Below are positions 1-7,953 of a stretch of 64,000 nucleotides of DNA, piece after piece (position 1 is the first letter of the stretch; the number at the start of each line of letters is the position of its first letter). The notes under the pieces were generated by a model that made no database searches, was not told where the DNA came from, and saw nothing but the letters and a program-made list of their open reading frames with translations. This DNA is from Saccharibacillus sacchari DSM 19268 (GTDB lineage Bacteria > Bacillota > Bacilli > Paenibacillales > Paenibacillaceae): assembly GCF_000585395.1 (NCBI RefSeq), contig NZ_KK073875.1, forward strand, positions 5,260,274 through 5,324,273, written 5' to 3'. A program made the translations under genes and the position numbers.

Positions 1-2
1 GG

Positions 3-107
3 GATCAGGGTGCGCCGATCGTGCGCGAAGCCGCGCGGCGCAAAATTCCGCGACAGCCAACATCTGCCGGGCAACGGCAAGCCCCACCATCAGCTACTGC
101 CAAATGA
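3..107 (+). CDS. 3' end of an upstream gene, unrecognised (partial)
   Basis: A frame open from the window edge runs 34 codons to a TGA at 105-107 and ends in a basic, proline- and glutamine-rich tail. I do not recognise the family. Its position just before two alkylation-repair genes would fit the end of another repair gene or an Ada-type regulator, but no motif shows this. The other two forward frames are also open for part of this stretch, so the coding call is weak. Confidence 0.25.
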   Translation, partial: DQGAPIVREAARRKIPRQPTSAGQRQAPPSATAK

Positions 108-189
108 TTCTAAGTTCGGACCAACTACGGGGACGCTGATTCCCTGTCAAAACAGATTTTAGTTAACGCGAAAGGAGGTCGCTATTAGG

Positions 190-1179
190 ATGCCCCCGTC
201 TGACTATCTGTCCTTAGAACGTGAACACTCCGAATCACTGCCGCTGAATCTTCAGGTTACCGAGCCGTTTAGCTGGAGTGAATGCTTGGCTTATCTGGGT
301 CGATCGGATGTTGAAATCATGCATCGGATCGAAGGTGATCGGGTCTATAAACCTGTGGAACTGGATGGAATCCCTGTATTGTTGGAACTCCGTTATGCAG
401 CCGATTCTGCCTCTCTTCAGATTGGGTTTCCACAAGGAAACGTCGCGCCTGAAACACGCTCCGCCGCGGCAAGTTACGTGCGGGAATGGTTCGGTCTGGA
501 TGACGACTTGCTTCCGTTCTATGCACTGGCGAAGCAAGATCCCATCCTTCATCCGGTCGTGTCTGCCCATGCGGGTTTACGACTCATCGGGATTCCGGAA
601 TTGTTCGAAGCGCTGGTCTGGTCGATCACGGGTCAGCAGATCAGTTTAGGCTTTGCCTACACGATGAAAAAGCGGCTTGTCGAAACCTACGGCGAACCGC
701 TTGCGGACGCAGACTTGAACACAACCTTTTCTACTAATAAGCCCTTCTTCCTGTTCCCTAAGTCTGCACGAATTGCCGCACTGTCGCCGGACGACCTGAA
801 GCCGCTGCAATTCTCGGGACGCAAAGCGGAATACATCATCGGCATCGCGCAGCTGTTCGAGCAAGGCAAGTTGGACAAAAAAATGCTGCTGAATATGGAA
901 ATAGCCGAAGCTCGCGAGACGCTGCTGGCGATTCGCGGCATCGGTGCCTGGACAGCCGACTATGTAGGGTTAAAATGCCTGCGGCATTCGACCGCTTTTC
1001 CCGTTGGCGATGCCGGATTGCAACAGGCGTTGAAGCGCGGGCTTCAGCTTGACCGCAAGCCGCTTCTATCCGAAATGACCGAAGCTTCCGCGAGCTGGCA
1101 TGGGTGGGAAGCGTACGCCACCTTTTATCTGTGGCATTCGCTGCTAGCGCCAAAGCGGCAATCTTCGATTTCGACTTAA
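190..1179 (+). CDS. alkA: DNA-3-methyladenine glycosylase II (AlkA family)
   Basis: This is a 329-residue base-excision glycosylase that removes alkylated purines such as 3-methyladenine from DNA. The N-terminal part (about 1-125) fits the AlkA_N fold. The HhH-GPD core follows, with the hairpin IRGIGAWTADY and the catalytic aspartate in PVGDAGLQ (about residue 274). Length is normal for long AlkA proteins. An AAAGGAGG ribosome binding site about 10 nt upstream supports the start. The ogt gene follows after 16 nt on the same strand, so the two probably form a small alkylation-repair operon. Both could belong to an adaptive response, but no Ada regulator is seen inside the window. Confidence 0.93.
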   Translation: MPPSDYLSLEREHSESLPLNLQVTEPFSWSECLAYLGRSDVEIMHRIEGDRVYKPVELDGIPVLLELRYAADSASLQIGFPQGNVAPETRSAAASYVREWFGLDDDLLPFYALAKQDPILHPVVSAHAGLRLIGIPELFEALVWSITGQQISLGFAYTMKKRLVETYGEPLADADLNTTFSTNKPFFLFPKSARIAALSPDDLKPLQFSGRKAEYIIGIAQLFEQGKLDKKMLLNMEIAEARETLLAIRGIGAWTADYVGLKCLRHSTAFPVGDAGLQQALKRGLQLDRKPLLSEMTEASASWHGWEAYATFYLWHSLLAPKRQSSIST

Positions 1180-1195
1180 CAGGAGGAATTTCATC

Positions 1196-1780
1196 ATGAA
1201 CACCCCATCTATTCCACAATCCGCTTTGGCGACGGCATTACCGAAGGCCTCTACAACCTATCGACTACTCTATCTGTCTCCATTGGGCGAGCTTGTTATC
1301 GAAGGAACGAATGAGGCTGTGCTATCCATCTTGTTCAGCGACACGGCAATGCCCGAAGGCTGGCCTGCGGTCAATCCGTTCCCTGACGCTTTTGTATTCG
1401 AGAACGATCAGAACGCTTCAGAAACGAATATTCCCGAAGCGCTGCGGATCTGCCGTCGCCAGCTTGCCGAATATTTCCGCGGCGAGCGGCGCAGCTTCGA
1501 TTTTCCTTACTCTTTCTACGGTACGGCTTTTCAGCAGTCCGTATGGACCGAACTCGCGGCTGTTCCTTACGCCGCTTCAAGCTCGTATAAAGACCTGGCG
1601 ATTGCCGTCGGCAGCGAGCGGGCTGTCCGGGCAGTCGGTTCGGCTAACGGGCGGAACAAACTCAGCATCGTATTGCCTTGTCACCGCATCATCGGTTCCG
1701 GCGGCAAGCTGACCGGATATGCGGGCGGACTTTGGCGCAAAGAATGGCTATTGCAGCATGAAGCTCGCTTTGCCGAGTAA
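1196..1780 (+). CDS. ogt: Methylated-DNA--protein-cysteine methyltransferase
   Basis: This 194-residue protein transfers the methyl group of O6-methylguanine to its own cysteine in a suicide reaction. The active site reads VLPCHRIIG near residue 161, and the helix-turn-helix DNA-binding part with conserved Gly-Arg residues (SERAVRAVGSANGRN) lies just before it. There is no N-terminal AraC or Ada domain, so this is the constitutive Ogt type. AGGAGG stands 8 nt before the ATG. It follows alkA by 16 nt and is closed by a terminator. Confidence 0.94.
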   Translation: MNTPSIPQSALATALPKASTTYRLLYLSPLGELVIEGTNEAVLSILFSDTAMPEGWPAVNPFPDAFVFENDQNASETNIPEALRICRRQLAEYFRGERRSFDFPYSFYGTAFQQSVWTELAAVPYAASSSYKDLAIAVGSERAVRAVGSANGRNKLSIVLPCHRIIGSGGKLTGYAGGLWRKEWLLQHEARFAE

Positions 1781-1804
1781 ACTCCCTTTTCCAATCCAAT
1801 ACGC

Positions 1805-1850
1805 AAGCCCATCAGACGCAGTTCGCGATACGGATGGGCTTTTTTCTTCT
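1805..1850 (+). terminator. Rho-independent terminator after alkA-ogt
   Basis: The arms AAGCCCATC (1805-1813) and GATGGGCTT (1833-1841) pair perfectly and are followed by a T-rich run. It closes the alkA-ogt unit. Confidence 0.85.
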
Positions 1851-1862
1851 TCTTTTTTAGCG

Positions 1863-1891
1863 TTGACAGTCCCGATTACATAGGCTATATT
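1863..1891 (+). promoter_or_regulatory. SigA-type promoter for the ROK-MFS unit
   Basis: A perfect -35 box TTGACA at 1863-1868 is separated by 17 nt from TATATT at 1886-1891. It lies about 80 nt before the ROK gene and after the ogt terminator, so it should drive the ROK and MFS genes. Confidence 0.7.
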
Positions 1892-1972
1892 TCATTTATT
1901 AAAAGGGTTTTAAAAAGTGTTTGAGTATATAACGAAGCTTCGGCTTCTGCACAGGAGGCGTTATATCCCCTT

Positions 1973-3007
1973 ATGATTCCCTCTTCTTTCAATTCGGCTC
2001 AGGTCAAGCGGCTTAATGTCGAGATCATCAAACAGGCTTTAAAAGCGACCGGTTCGGCTACCAAAGCTTCGCTTGCCGCCATGACGAATTTGAGCATCGC
2101 GACCTGCGGAACCATTTTGAACGAATTAACCGCCAGCGGCGAAGTGTTCGAGCATGACGCGGAACCTTCCAGCGGCGGGCGGCCTGCCAAGTTATACTGG
2201 TTCAACGCCGATTATGCGCGGGTGCTATGCGTGATCGTCCGATCCGAAAACGGTATCGATTCTTTGCAAACCGCAGTCGCTAATCTGGTAGGAGAGCGTT
2301 CCGACGAAGAAAGCTTCATCGTTGAAGGCGTGCTGAATGATGATTTCCTGTCGGATTGGATCGGAAATAAACTGCAAACACTCGACGGCGTTCGCGCGAT
2401 CGGCATCGGCATTCCCGGTGTCGCTCATGAAGGCATCATCGGAATCTGCGATACGGCGGGTCTTGCGGGCAAATCGTTGGGACCGAGACTGCAAGCCGAA
2501 TACGGCCTCGACACGACGATCAGCAATGATATGAATCTGACCGTCTACGGGATGTACCACCAACAACAGTTCGAGGAAGAACGTCCTTTTGCCGTCGTGA
2601 CGTTTCCGCGCGGACATTTTCCCGGAGCCGGTTTTATTGCGGGCGGACGGATCTTGAACGGGTATACCGATTTCGGCGGCGAAGTCTCCTATCTGCCGTT
2701 TGCCGGACTGACACGCGACGAGCAGTTAGCGAAACTTCGGACGCCGGACGGATTCCTGGCGATCGCCGTTCAGACGCTCACCTCGATCATCGCTATTTTC
2801 AACCCGGCATCGATTGCGGTCACGGGGGATGCGGTCGATCCTTCGCTGGAATCCGCGCTTCGAGACGGGTGCCTGCGCAATATTCCGGAAGCCCATATGC
2901 CGGAGCTGATTGTCCAAGCCGACACTCGTCTTGAATATATGTCCGGCCTAACTACATCGACGCTCGAAAGCTTGACCTATCGCCTGCAATCGATCGATAA
3001 GTTTTAA
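1973..3007 (+). CDS. ROK family transcriptional regulator
   Basis: This 344-residue protein has an N-terminal winged helix-turn-helix (about 10-70, ATKASLAAMTNLSIATCGTI) followed by an ROK sugar-kinase-like domain with IGIGIPGVAHEG and the active-site-like ISNDMN. ROK repressors usually carry a zinc motif of the CxCGxxGCxE type; here the matching region (about 225-260) has no cysteines, so it probably senses rather than phosphorylates sugar. AGGAGG before the ATG supports the start. The MFS transporter gene follows after 38 nt, and the regulator likely controls it. The ligand is unknown. Confidence 0.85.
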   Translation: MIPSSFNSAQVKRLNVEIIKQALKATGSATKASLAAMTNLSIATCGTILNELTASGEVFEHDAEPSSGGRPAKLYWFNADYARVLCVIVRSENGIDSLQTAVANLVGERSDEESFIVEGVLNDDFLSDWIGNKLQTLDGVRAIGIGIPGVAHEGIIGICDTAGLAGKSLGPRLQAEYGLDTTISNDMNLTVYGMYHQQQFEEERPFAVVTFPRGHFPGAGFIAGGRILNGYTDFGGEVSYLPFAGLTRDEQLAKLRTPDGFLAIAVQTLTSIIAIFNPASIAVTGDAVDPSLESALRDGCLRNIPEAHMPELIVQADTRLEYMSGLTTSTLESLTYRLQSIDKF

Positions 3008-3045
3008 CGACTCTATTTTACATCCCGGAAAGGAATTACTCTCGC

Positions 3046-4284
3046 ATGAAAAAACGCCTCGGCGGTATCGACCGCATCTATATGTGGCAATTGATCACGA
3101 TTTTTCTCGGTTTTATCGTATTCGGCTTCTCGGAGAATATCAAAGGCCCCGCGATTCCGCGTATTCAGTTCGACTTTAACTTGAACGAAGGTCAACTGGG
3201 CACGCTGCTGTCGCTGAACGCGCTCGGCTACCTCATCGCCTGTTCGTTCACCGCCATACTCGTCCGCAAATGGGGCATCAAAGCCGTCAGCATAATCGCG
3301 TTCGGCTCGATGGTGTTATCCGGCGTGCTGATCGCGTTATCGCAAAGCTACGGCGTGTTCTCCTCTTCCTACTTCCTGATGTACATCGGCAACGGCATGC
3401 TGGAGATCGCCCTGGCGATTCTCGGCGCACGGATCTTCGTGAAAAATACGGGCATGATGATGAATCTGTCCCACTTTTTCTACGGCTTCAGCTCGACGGT
3501 CGCGCCGCTGATCGCTACGGGTCTGATGTCCGTGACGATCTTCGGCTGGACGCTGGATTGGCGCGGAATGTATCTCATCATGTTGTCGCTGTGCGTGCTG
3601 CCGATTCTGACCGCGCTCAAAAGCCGTTTTCCCGGCGACGATATCGCGCATGAAGACCGTTTGCCGTTCAAAAAGCTGATGCAGGATCCGGCGATCTGGC
3701 TGATGGTGCTGATCCTGTCGTTCGGCGTCGTATCCGAGCTTGCCGTCGGCGGATGGCTGGTTAACTTTTTGGAAAAAGCGTACGGCTGGACGACGGTGTC
3801 CGCTTCCGGTCTGCTATCCGCGTTCTTCCTCTGCTTCGCGTTGGCTCGGCTGCTGCTGGGCGCGTTGACGGACCGGATCGGGTTTACGTTGTCGCTCATC
3901 ATTTTCGCTGCCGTTTCCGCGATATGTACGTTCGGCGCGATCTTGGGCGGCGAGAAATTCGCTTTTCTGTTCGCGGCGGCAGGGATCGGGATCGCGATGA
4001 TTTACCCGACCGTGATGGCGTTTATCGCCCGGCGTTATCCGCACGGCAGTGATACGGCGATTACGTTCACCGTCACCTTGATGGGCGTGGGGAGCGTGAT
4101 CGGGAACTATATCATCGGGGCTGTCATTGAAGGGGTAAAAAGTGCTTTTGGCGCGAACTCCTCCGTCGGACTGCTGCGCGGACTTCAAGCGGGGTACGGG
4201 TTTATCGGGTTATGCGCCGCGCTCAGCGCCGTTTGCGGGATCGTGCTTTATCGGTATTTGAAAAACAGACATGAGCTGATATGA
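3046..4284 (+). CDS. MFS transporter, probably sugar or sugar-derivative
   Basis: This 412-residue integral membrane protein has about 12 hydrophobic segments and MFS loop motifs (IPRIQFDFNLNEGQLGTLLS near 45-64; ALTDRIGF near 275). It resembles the FucP/YfkF-like branch of sugar and drug transporters. GGAAAGGAATT lies before the ATG. It follows the ROK regulator on the same transcript, which favours a carbohydrate substrate, but the substrate and direction of transport cannot be read from the sequence. Confidence 0.82.
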   Translation: MKKRLGGIDRIYMWQLITIFLGFIVFGFSENIKGPAIPRIQFDFNLNEGQLGTLLSLNALGYLIACSFTAILVRKWGIKAVSIIAFGSMVLSGVLIALSQSYGVFSSSYFLMYIGNGMLEIALAILGARIFVKNTGMMMNLSHFFYGFSSTVAPLIATGLMSVTIFGWTLDWRGMYLIMLSLCVLPILTALKSRFPGDDIAHEDRLPFKKLMQDPAIWLMVLILSFGVVSELAVGGWLVNFLEKAYGWTTVSASGLLSAFFLCFALARLLLGALTDRIGFTLSLIIFAAVSAICTFGAILGGEKFAFLFAAAGIGIAMIYPTVMAFIARRYPHGSDTAITFTVTLMGVGSVIGNYIIGAVIEGVKSAFGANSSVGLLRGLQAGYGFIGLCAALSAVCGIVLYRYLKNRHELI

Positions 4285-4300
4285 TGATCCGCTTTAAGGC

Positions 4301-4518
4301 GTCGGGAAAGTTACGTGTGTGGGGGAAGCGAGAAGACTGCGAGAGAAATTGCCAGCATAGGCTTCCGAAGTGCATTTCTTCGAAATGCTTCACAATTCGC
4401 TGTCTCACTCGGAAAGATGGATTGGAAGTTTTATAAGGAATTTTCCGAGTTCAAAGGCGTCTTGAACTGAATTTCTCTCTCCGTCTTCTCGCTTCCAGCT
4501 ACGTTTGATTTTCTCGAC
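4301..4518. repeat. Foldback repeat family 1, copy A (long form)
   Basis: This 218-bp intergenic palindrome has outer arms at 4324-4350 and 4470-4496 that pair at 25 of 27 positions (GGAAGCGAGAAGAC side). Inside is a second stem, CTCGGAAA (4408-4415) with TTTCCGAG (4442-4449). Between the outer and inner left arms sits a 40-nt hairpin module (4354-4393) found identically at 27823-27862. The flanks GTCGGGAAAG and TTTTCTCGAC are also shared with copy D, which sets the ends. It fills the gap between the MFS gene and its terminator. It carries no gene. Confidence 0.8.
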
Positions 4519-4523
4519 ATGAA

Positions 4524-4555
4524 GAAGCTGATCGTCAGATCAGCTTCTTTTTTTC
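4524..4555 (+). terminator. Terminator of the ROK-MFS unit
   Basis: GAAGCTGATC (4524-4533) and GATCAGCTTC (4538-4547) form a perfect 10-bp stem with a 4-nt loop followed by a run of Ts. It lies beyond the foldback repeat, so the repeat is probably transcribed in the mRNA 3' end. Confidence 0.85.
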
Positions 4556-4621
4556 GCTTATATTGAGAGGGTTAAGTCTTGGATGTTCAGTCAGAACGAC
4601 TTCGTATTCGAATAATCAAAT

Positions 4622-5719
4622 TCACTTTGATTCTCGGATACTTGTTCCTACGTCTGCGGCTACTTGCCAAGCGGCTCCGTCGATGTTTGCCAGTACGTGC
4701 ACGCGAAGTCCGAAATCGGCGTATACGCGAGATACCATGGATACGCCGGGATCGAATCCCATGATATAGCGGCAGCGTACGTGTTCGCCGTCCATTCCGA
4801 TCCATATGCCGTAACCGTAAGCCGTATCTTCGTCTTCCGTGATTTGCGGCGACAGGAGTTTTTGCGTCAGCTTTTCCGACAATAATTGATAACCAAATAG
4901 TGCGCTCCAGAACTTATCCAGATCGCCTATCGTCGTGAACGCTCCTCCATCCGGTCCGCCAACGACGGGCAGCGAGAAGATGTTCGTTTTCCAACCGTCT
5001 TCGCTATCGATATAGCCCAGCGCCGTTCGCTCCGGTAGTCGGTCCATGCGGAAGTAACCGGAATCGGTCATACCGCAGCTGTTGAAAATGTGTGTCTCCA
5101 CGTAGTCCCGAAAGTTTAGCCCCGATACGTTTTCCACGATCAGTCCCAGCAGAATATAGCCGGAATTGTTGTAAGCAAAACGTTCACCTGGTGCAAACTT
5201 CATCGGTTCTTCCGCAAACAAAGGCAGAAAATGCGAGACTTTGGTCATGCCGTACGTCGGCCGCTCGCGCCACAGTTCTTCGAAATCGTCCATGACTTCT
5301 TCGTCGAAATAATCCGGGACGCCCGAGCTGTGAGTTAGCAGATGATGTACATTGATGTCTGGATCAAAATTCGGAAAAGAAACTTTGGTGCAATCGCTCA
5401 GCTTCGTATCGAATGCAAGTTTTCCCTGCTCGACCAACTGACAGATCGCTACCGCCGTAAAGATTTTACAGCCTGACGCGATGCCGAACCGGGTCGTTGT
5501 GCGATTGGCAACCTGGTCACTCCGATTGGCGTACCCGTACGCGGCTTCCGTAGATTGATCCTCCGTGCCGCTGACTTTGATTACGCCGGAAAACGGTATG
5601 TCATGTTCTTCGTTCTCGTTGTATGCACGAACGGCTTGCTCGATATTTCCGCTCATTGCATCATTCTTTTTTGCTGTATGAGATGTATCGATAAGGTTTG
5701 GTTCATTCGTCGAATTCAT
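4622..5719 (-). CDS. Serine beta-lactamase-fold hydrolase (class C-like)
   Basis: This 365-residue cytoplasmic-looking protein belongs to the beta-lactamase/penicillin-binding-protein-like esterase group. The catalytic SxxK is SGCK (in FGIASGCKIFTAVAI) and the YxN motif is YNN in AYNNSGYILLG. There is no signal peptide. An upstream ATG 30 nt earlier is possible, but GAGGGG sits 8 nt before the ATG at 5719, which I prefer. Such proteins are often esterases or peptidases rather than resistance enzymes, and nothing here suggests beta-lactam resistance. It is transcribed alone. Confidence 0.85.
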   Translation of the reverse strand: MNSTNEPNLIDTSHTAKKNDAMSGNIEQAVRAYNENEEHDIPFSGVIKVSGTEDQSTEAAYGYANRSDQVANRTTTRFGIASGCKIFTAVAICQLVEQGKLAFDTKLSDCTKVSFPNFDPDINVHHLLTHSSGVPDYFDEEVMDDFEELWRERPTYGMTKVSHFLPLFAEEPMKFAPGERFAYNNSGYILLGLIVENVSGLNFRDYVETHIFNSCGMTDSGYFRMDRLPERTALGYIDSEDGWKTNIFSLPVVGGPDGGAFTTIGDLDKFWSALFGYQLLSEKLTQKLLSPQITEDEDTAYGYGIWIGMDGEHVRCRYIMGFDPGVSMVSRVYADFGLRVHVLANIDGAAWQVAADVGTSIRESK

Positions 5720-5811
5720 TGGCATATCCCCTCGCTTTCCGCAAAACAAACTATCCGTCCTGTCCGTCAGCCCAACCCATATCTACATTTTACCGGACCA
5801 AAGACGAGAAA

Positions 5812-5969
5812 AATGAACACTTCTTGCGGCATGCCAAGTTTCCCGACAAACGGAGGCTGACATGCTGCATATTTTTCGAATATTGACGGAGCATCGACTG
5901 CCTGTACGGCGAATCGAACGGCTTGAGCCGAGTTTGGAAGTTTGGTTTACGGAGATGGTGCGCGAATGA
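5812..5969 (+). pseudogene. 3' remnant of an ABC transporter ATP-binding gene
   Basis: A frame open from 5812 to a TGA at 5967-5969 encodes a C-terminus with the pattern TEADMLHIFRIL and LEPSLEVWFTEM, as in the last helix-strand-helix of drug/bacitracin-type ABC ATPases (SLEDxF). No Walker motifs precede it. An ATG overlaps the stop (ATGA at 5966), as in an intact ABC operon, but its 42-codon frame runs into a terminator and shows no membrane segment. I infer that a transporter operon was deleted, leaving this scar. Confidence 0.45.
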
Positions 5970-6046
5970 GAGAATTGATCGCTTTGATGCCCGAGAGCAA
6001 GATAACGGCGCAGCTTTCCGTCTGCTGTTCAAGCGTCAAGCCCTAT

Positions 6047-6089
6047 AGGCCGCGGAAAAGGCGGATCTGCGCCTCCGCGGCCTTTTTTT
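6047..6089 (+). terminator. Terminator after the ABC remnant
   Basis: AGGCCGCGG (6047-6055) pairs with CCGCGGCCT (6075-6083) and seven Ts follow. The T-run faces the plus strand, so it belonged to the lost plus-strand operon rather than to the minus-strand peptidase gene beside it. Confidence 0.75.
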
Positions 6090-6093
6090 CGAC

Positions 6094-7353
6094 TTAAACG
6101 CGCTTGGGCAGTAAAGGTTCGGTCATGTCTTTCAGACCTGCAAGGCCCAGTATCGTTAGCAAAATCTTTTGCACGCCGAGATGCGCATCCGTTGGATCAT
6201 AATACTCATTCAGCGTATGCGCTCCGCCGAAATCTCCGCCGCCTCCAAGCGTGACTGCCGGAATGCTCAGATGAATCGGGATATTGGAATCCGTGCTGCT
6301 TGCGCCTTCCAGTATCGGACGGAAACCCATGACAAGACCCGCAGCGGCAGCCGTCTGCACGATCTCGCTATCCGGCGATTGCGAACCGGCCGGACGATCG
6401 CCGACGCGCTCCAACGCAACGGTGATAGCCCCCTCTTTTCGCCAGCGCCGATTTTCCGCCTCCGCCGCTTCGCGAATCAAGGTGAGCACCTTCGTTTCCA
6501 GGCTTTCCAGCTCAGCTTGCGACGTTGAGCGCATATCAATGACGGCTTCTGCCGTTTCCGCGATCGTATTGACGGAGGTCCCGCCGCCGATCAAGCCCAC
6601 ATTGAACGTCGTTTTCGGATCGCGCGGGACTTCGAGATCCGAAACTTTGGCGATCGCGCGGCCCAAGGCATGAATCGGACTCGGCGTGCCAAAGTTGCCG
6701 AAGCTGTGCCCGCCCGGTCCTTGGAAGGTAACTTTGTAACGCTTGCTGCCTGCGCCCAGATACGTGATCCGATCCGGCGTGCCCGGCTCGATCGAGATAA
6801 AGCCGTCAATGTCGCTGCGATTGGCAAATAGCGTTTTGACCCCGCGCAGATCGCCGAGCCCTTCTTCGCCTACGGTCGCTCCAATGATGAGGTCGCCGAC
6901 CGTTTGCAGCTTGGCTTCGTTCAATGCACGCGCAATCGTGAGCACGGATGCGAGTCCGCGACCGTCGTCGGAAATGCCCGGCGCGTATACGCGGCTGCCT
7001 TCGCGGCGTGCTTTGACATGGGTTCCGCGTGGAAACACGGTGTCGAGATGCGCGCAAATAACGAGTTTAGGGCCATTTCCGCTTCCCCGGCGTACACCGA
7101 ATACATTGCCTACTTCGTCGGTTTTCACTTCTTCGATGCCTAGTTCAACCAACTTGCGGGCGAACAGTTTGCCTTTTTCCGCTTCTTCGAAGGTCGGCGC
7201 TTCGACTTCGGTCAGTTCGATCTGCTCTTCGGTCGTATGATCGTTGTCGGCTTTGAGAAAATCGAAGGCACGGCGGACGTCATCATGATTATTCAGCGTG
7301 TCGAACGTCTCCGTAACTTGTTCGGAGATCGCTGTTTTTTGAGAACCGGGCAT
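6094..7353 (-). CDS. M20 family metallopeptidase/amidohydrolase
   Basis: This 419-residue protein has the M20/M25/M40 metal-ligand pattern in order: AHLDT (His), SDDGRG (bridging Asp), GEEGLG (catalytic Glu and ligand Glu), SIEPG (acidic ligand) and a C-terminal GAHTLNE (His). The dimerisation domain lies between about 215 and 330 (GPGGHSFGN). It is probably a di-zinc aminopeptidase or tripeptidase-like enzyme of the cytoplasm. There is no signal peptide. It stands alone on the minus strand. The exact substrate cannot be assigned; deacylase activity is also possible in this family. Confidence 0.88.
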   Translation of the reverse strand: MPGSQKTAISEQVTETFDTLNNHDDVRRAFDFLKADNDHTTEEQIELTEVEAPTFEEAEKGKLFARKLVELGIEEVKTDEVGNVFGVRRGSGNGPKLVICAHLDTVFPRGTHVKARREGSRVYAPGISDDGRGLASVLTIARALNEAKLQTVGDLIIGATVGEEGLGDLRGVKTLFANRSDIDGFISIEPGTPDRITYLGAGSKRYKVTFQGPGGHSFGNFGTPSPIHALGRAIAKVSDLEVPRDPKTTFNVGLIGGGTSVNTIAETAEAVIDMRSTSQAELESLETKVLTLIREAAEAENRRWRKEGAITVALERVGDRPAGSQSPDSEIVQTAAAAGLVMGFRPILEGASSTDSNIPIHLSIPAVTLGGGGDFGGAHTLNEYYDPTDAHLGVQKILLTILGLAGLKDMTEPLLPKRV

Positions 7354-7494
7354 GAGAATTCCTCCTCGTTGAGTAAGTTTGTGGCGTCGGGCGGCGCTGC
7401 GGATGAACGGGTGTTAGGAAAAAGATTAGAATGAGCGAATTAGCTTTTTTCATCTTACATTCGGGTGCATAAAAATGCAAAATGACGCGGTTAG

Positions 7495-7833
7495 TCAGTT
7501 TCGGTTTGCTACGCCCCAATTGCACATCGAATCCAGTACGGGCATTAATGTTTTTCCTTTGTCTGTTAGCGCGTATTCGACCCGGGGCGGGACTTAGTTA
7601 AAAGATTTGCGGTTCACGATGCCGGAGCACTCCAGCTCTTTGAGTTGGCCGGTCAACATTTTATGCGTGATTCCGGTAATATGCTGCTTTAACTCGCCGT
7701 ATCGCTGGGTCTCTTGCCGAGCCAGACGATAAATGATCCTCATTTTCCATTTGCCGCCGATTAGCGATAGCGTGTACTCGAACGGATTATCCTCGGTGTC
7801 TTTCGGGACGTTTTTTTCCGCGTGATTTTGCAT
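7495..7833 (-). pseudogene. HxlR-type transcriptional regulator interrupted by a TAA
   Basis: The frame encodes a normal HxlR winged-helix regulator (SLIGGKWKMRIIYRL, ITHKMLTGQLKELE), but at 7594-7596 a TAA replaces the codon expected for Glu in the conserved RKSFNEVPPRVEY stretch. The same frame then continues intact ([14 protein letters not shown] ... MCNWG) to a TGA at 7495. One base change, GAA to TAA, explains this. The remaining 79-residue product would lack the wing and dimerisation helix. HxlR regulators usually control a divergent redox gene, here the flavin oxidoreductase at 7954. Confidence 0.85.
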
Positions 7834-7901
7834 TCGCTTACTCTCCTTTTGGTGTGTATCCTACAAAAAAGTGCATACTGTTCGTTCGGAAATCGTGTCT
7901 T

Positions 7902-7907
7902 TATAAT
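7902..7907 (+). promoter_or_regulatory. -10 box of the flavin oxidoreductase promoter
   Basis: TATAAT lies 46 nt before the oxidoreductase start, in the divergent space with the HxlR gene. No good -35 box is present at 16-18 nt spacing, as often seen for activator-dependent promoters. Confidence 0.4.
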
Positions 7908-7953
7908 CGATTGTACCGGACTCGCGAGCCGCTGGCAAAAGGAGGAAATCAAG

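Noticed and set aside
4622..5719. True beta-lactamase resistance gene
   Set aside because: It has no signal peptide and its motifs fit the broad serine-hydrolase group; resistance cannot be claimed.
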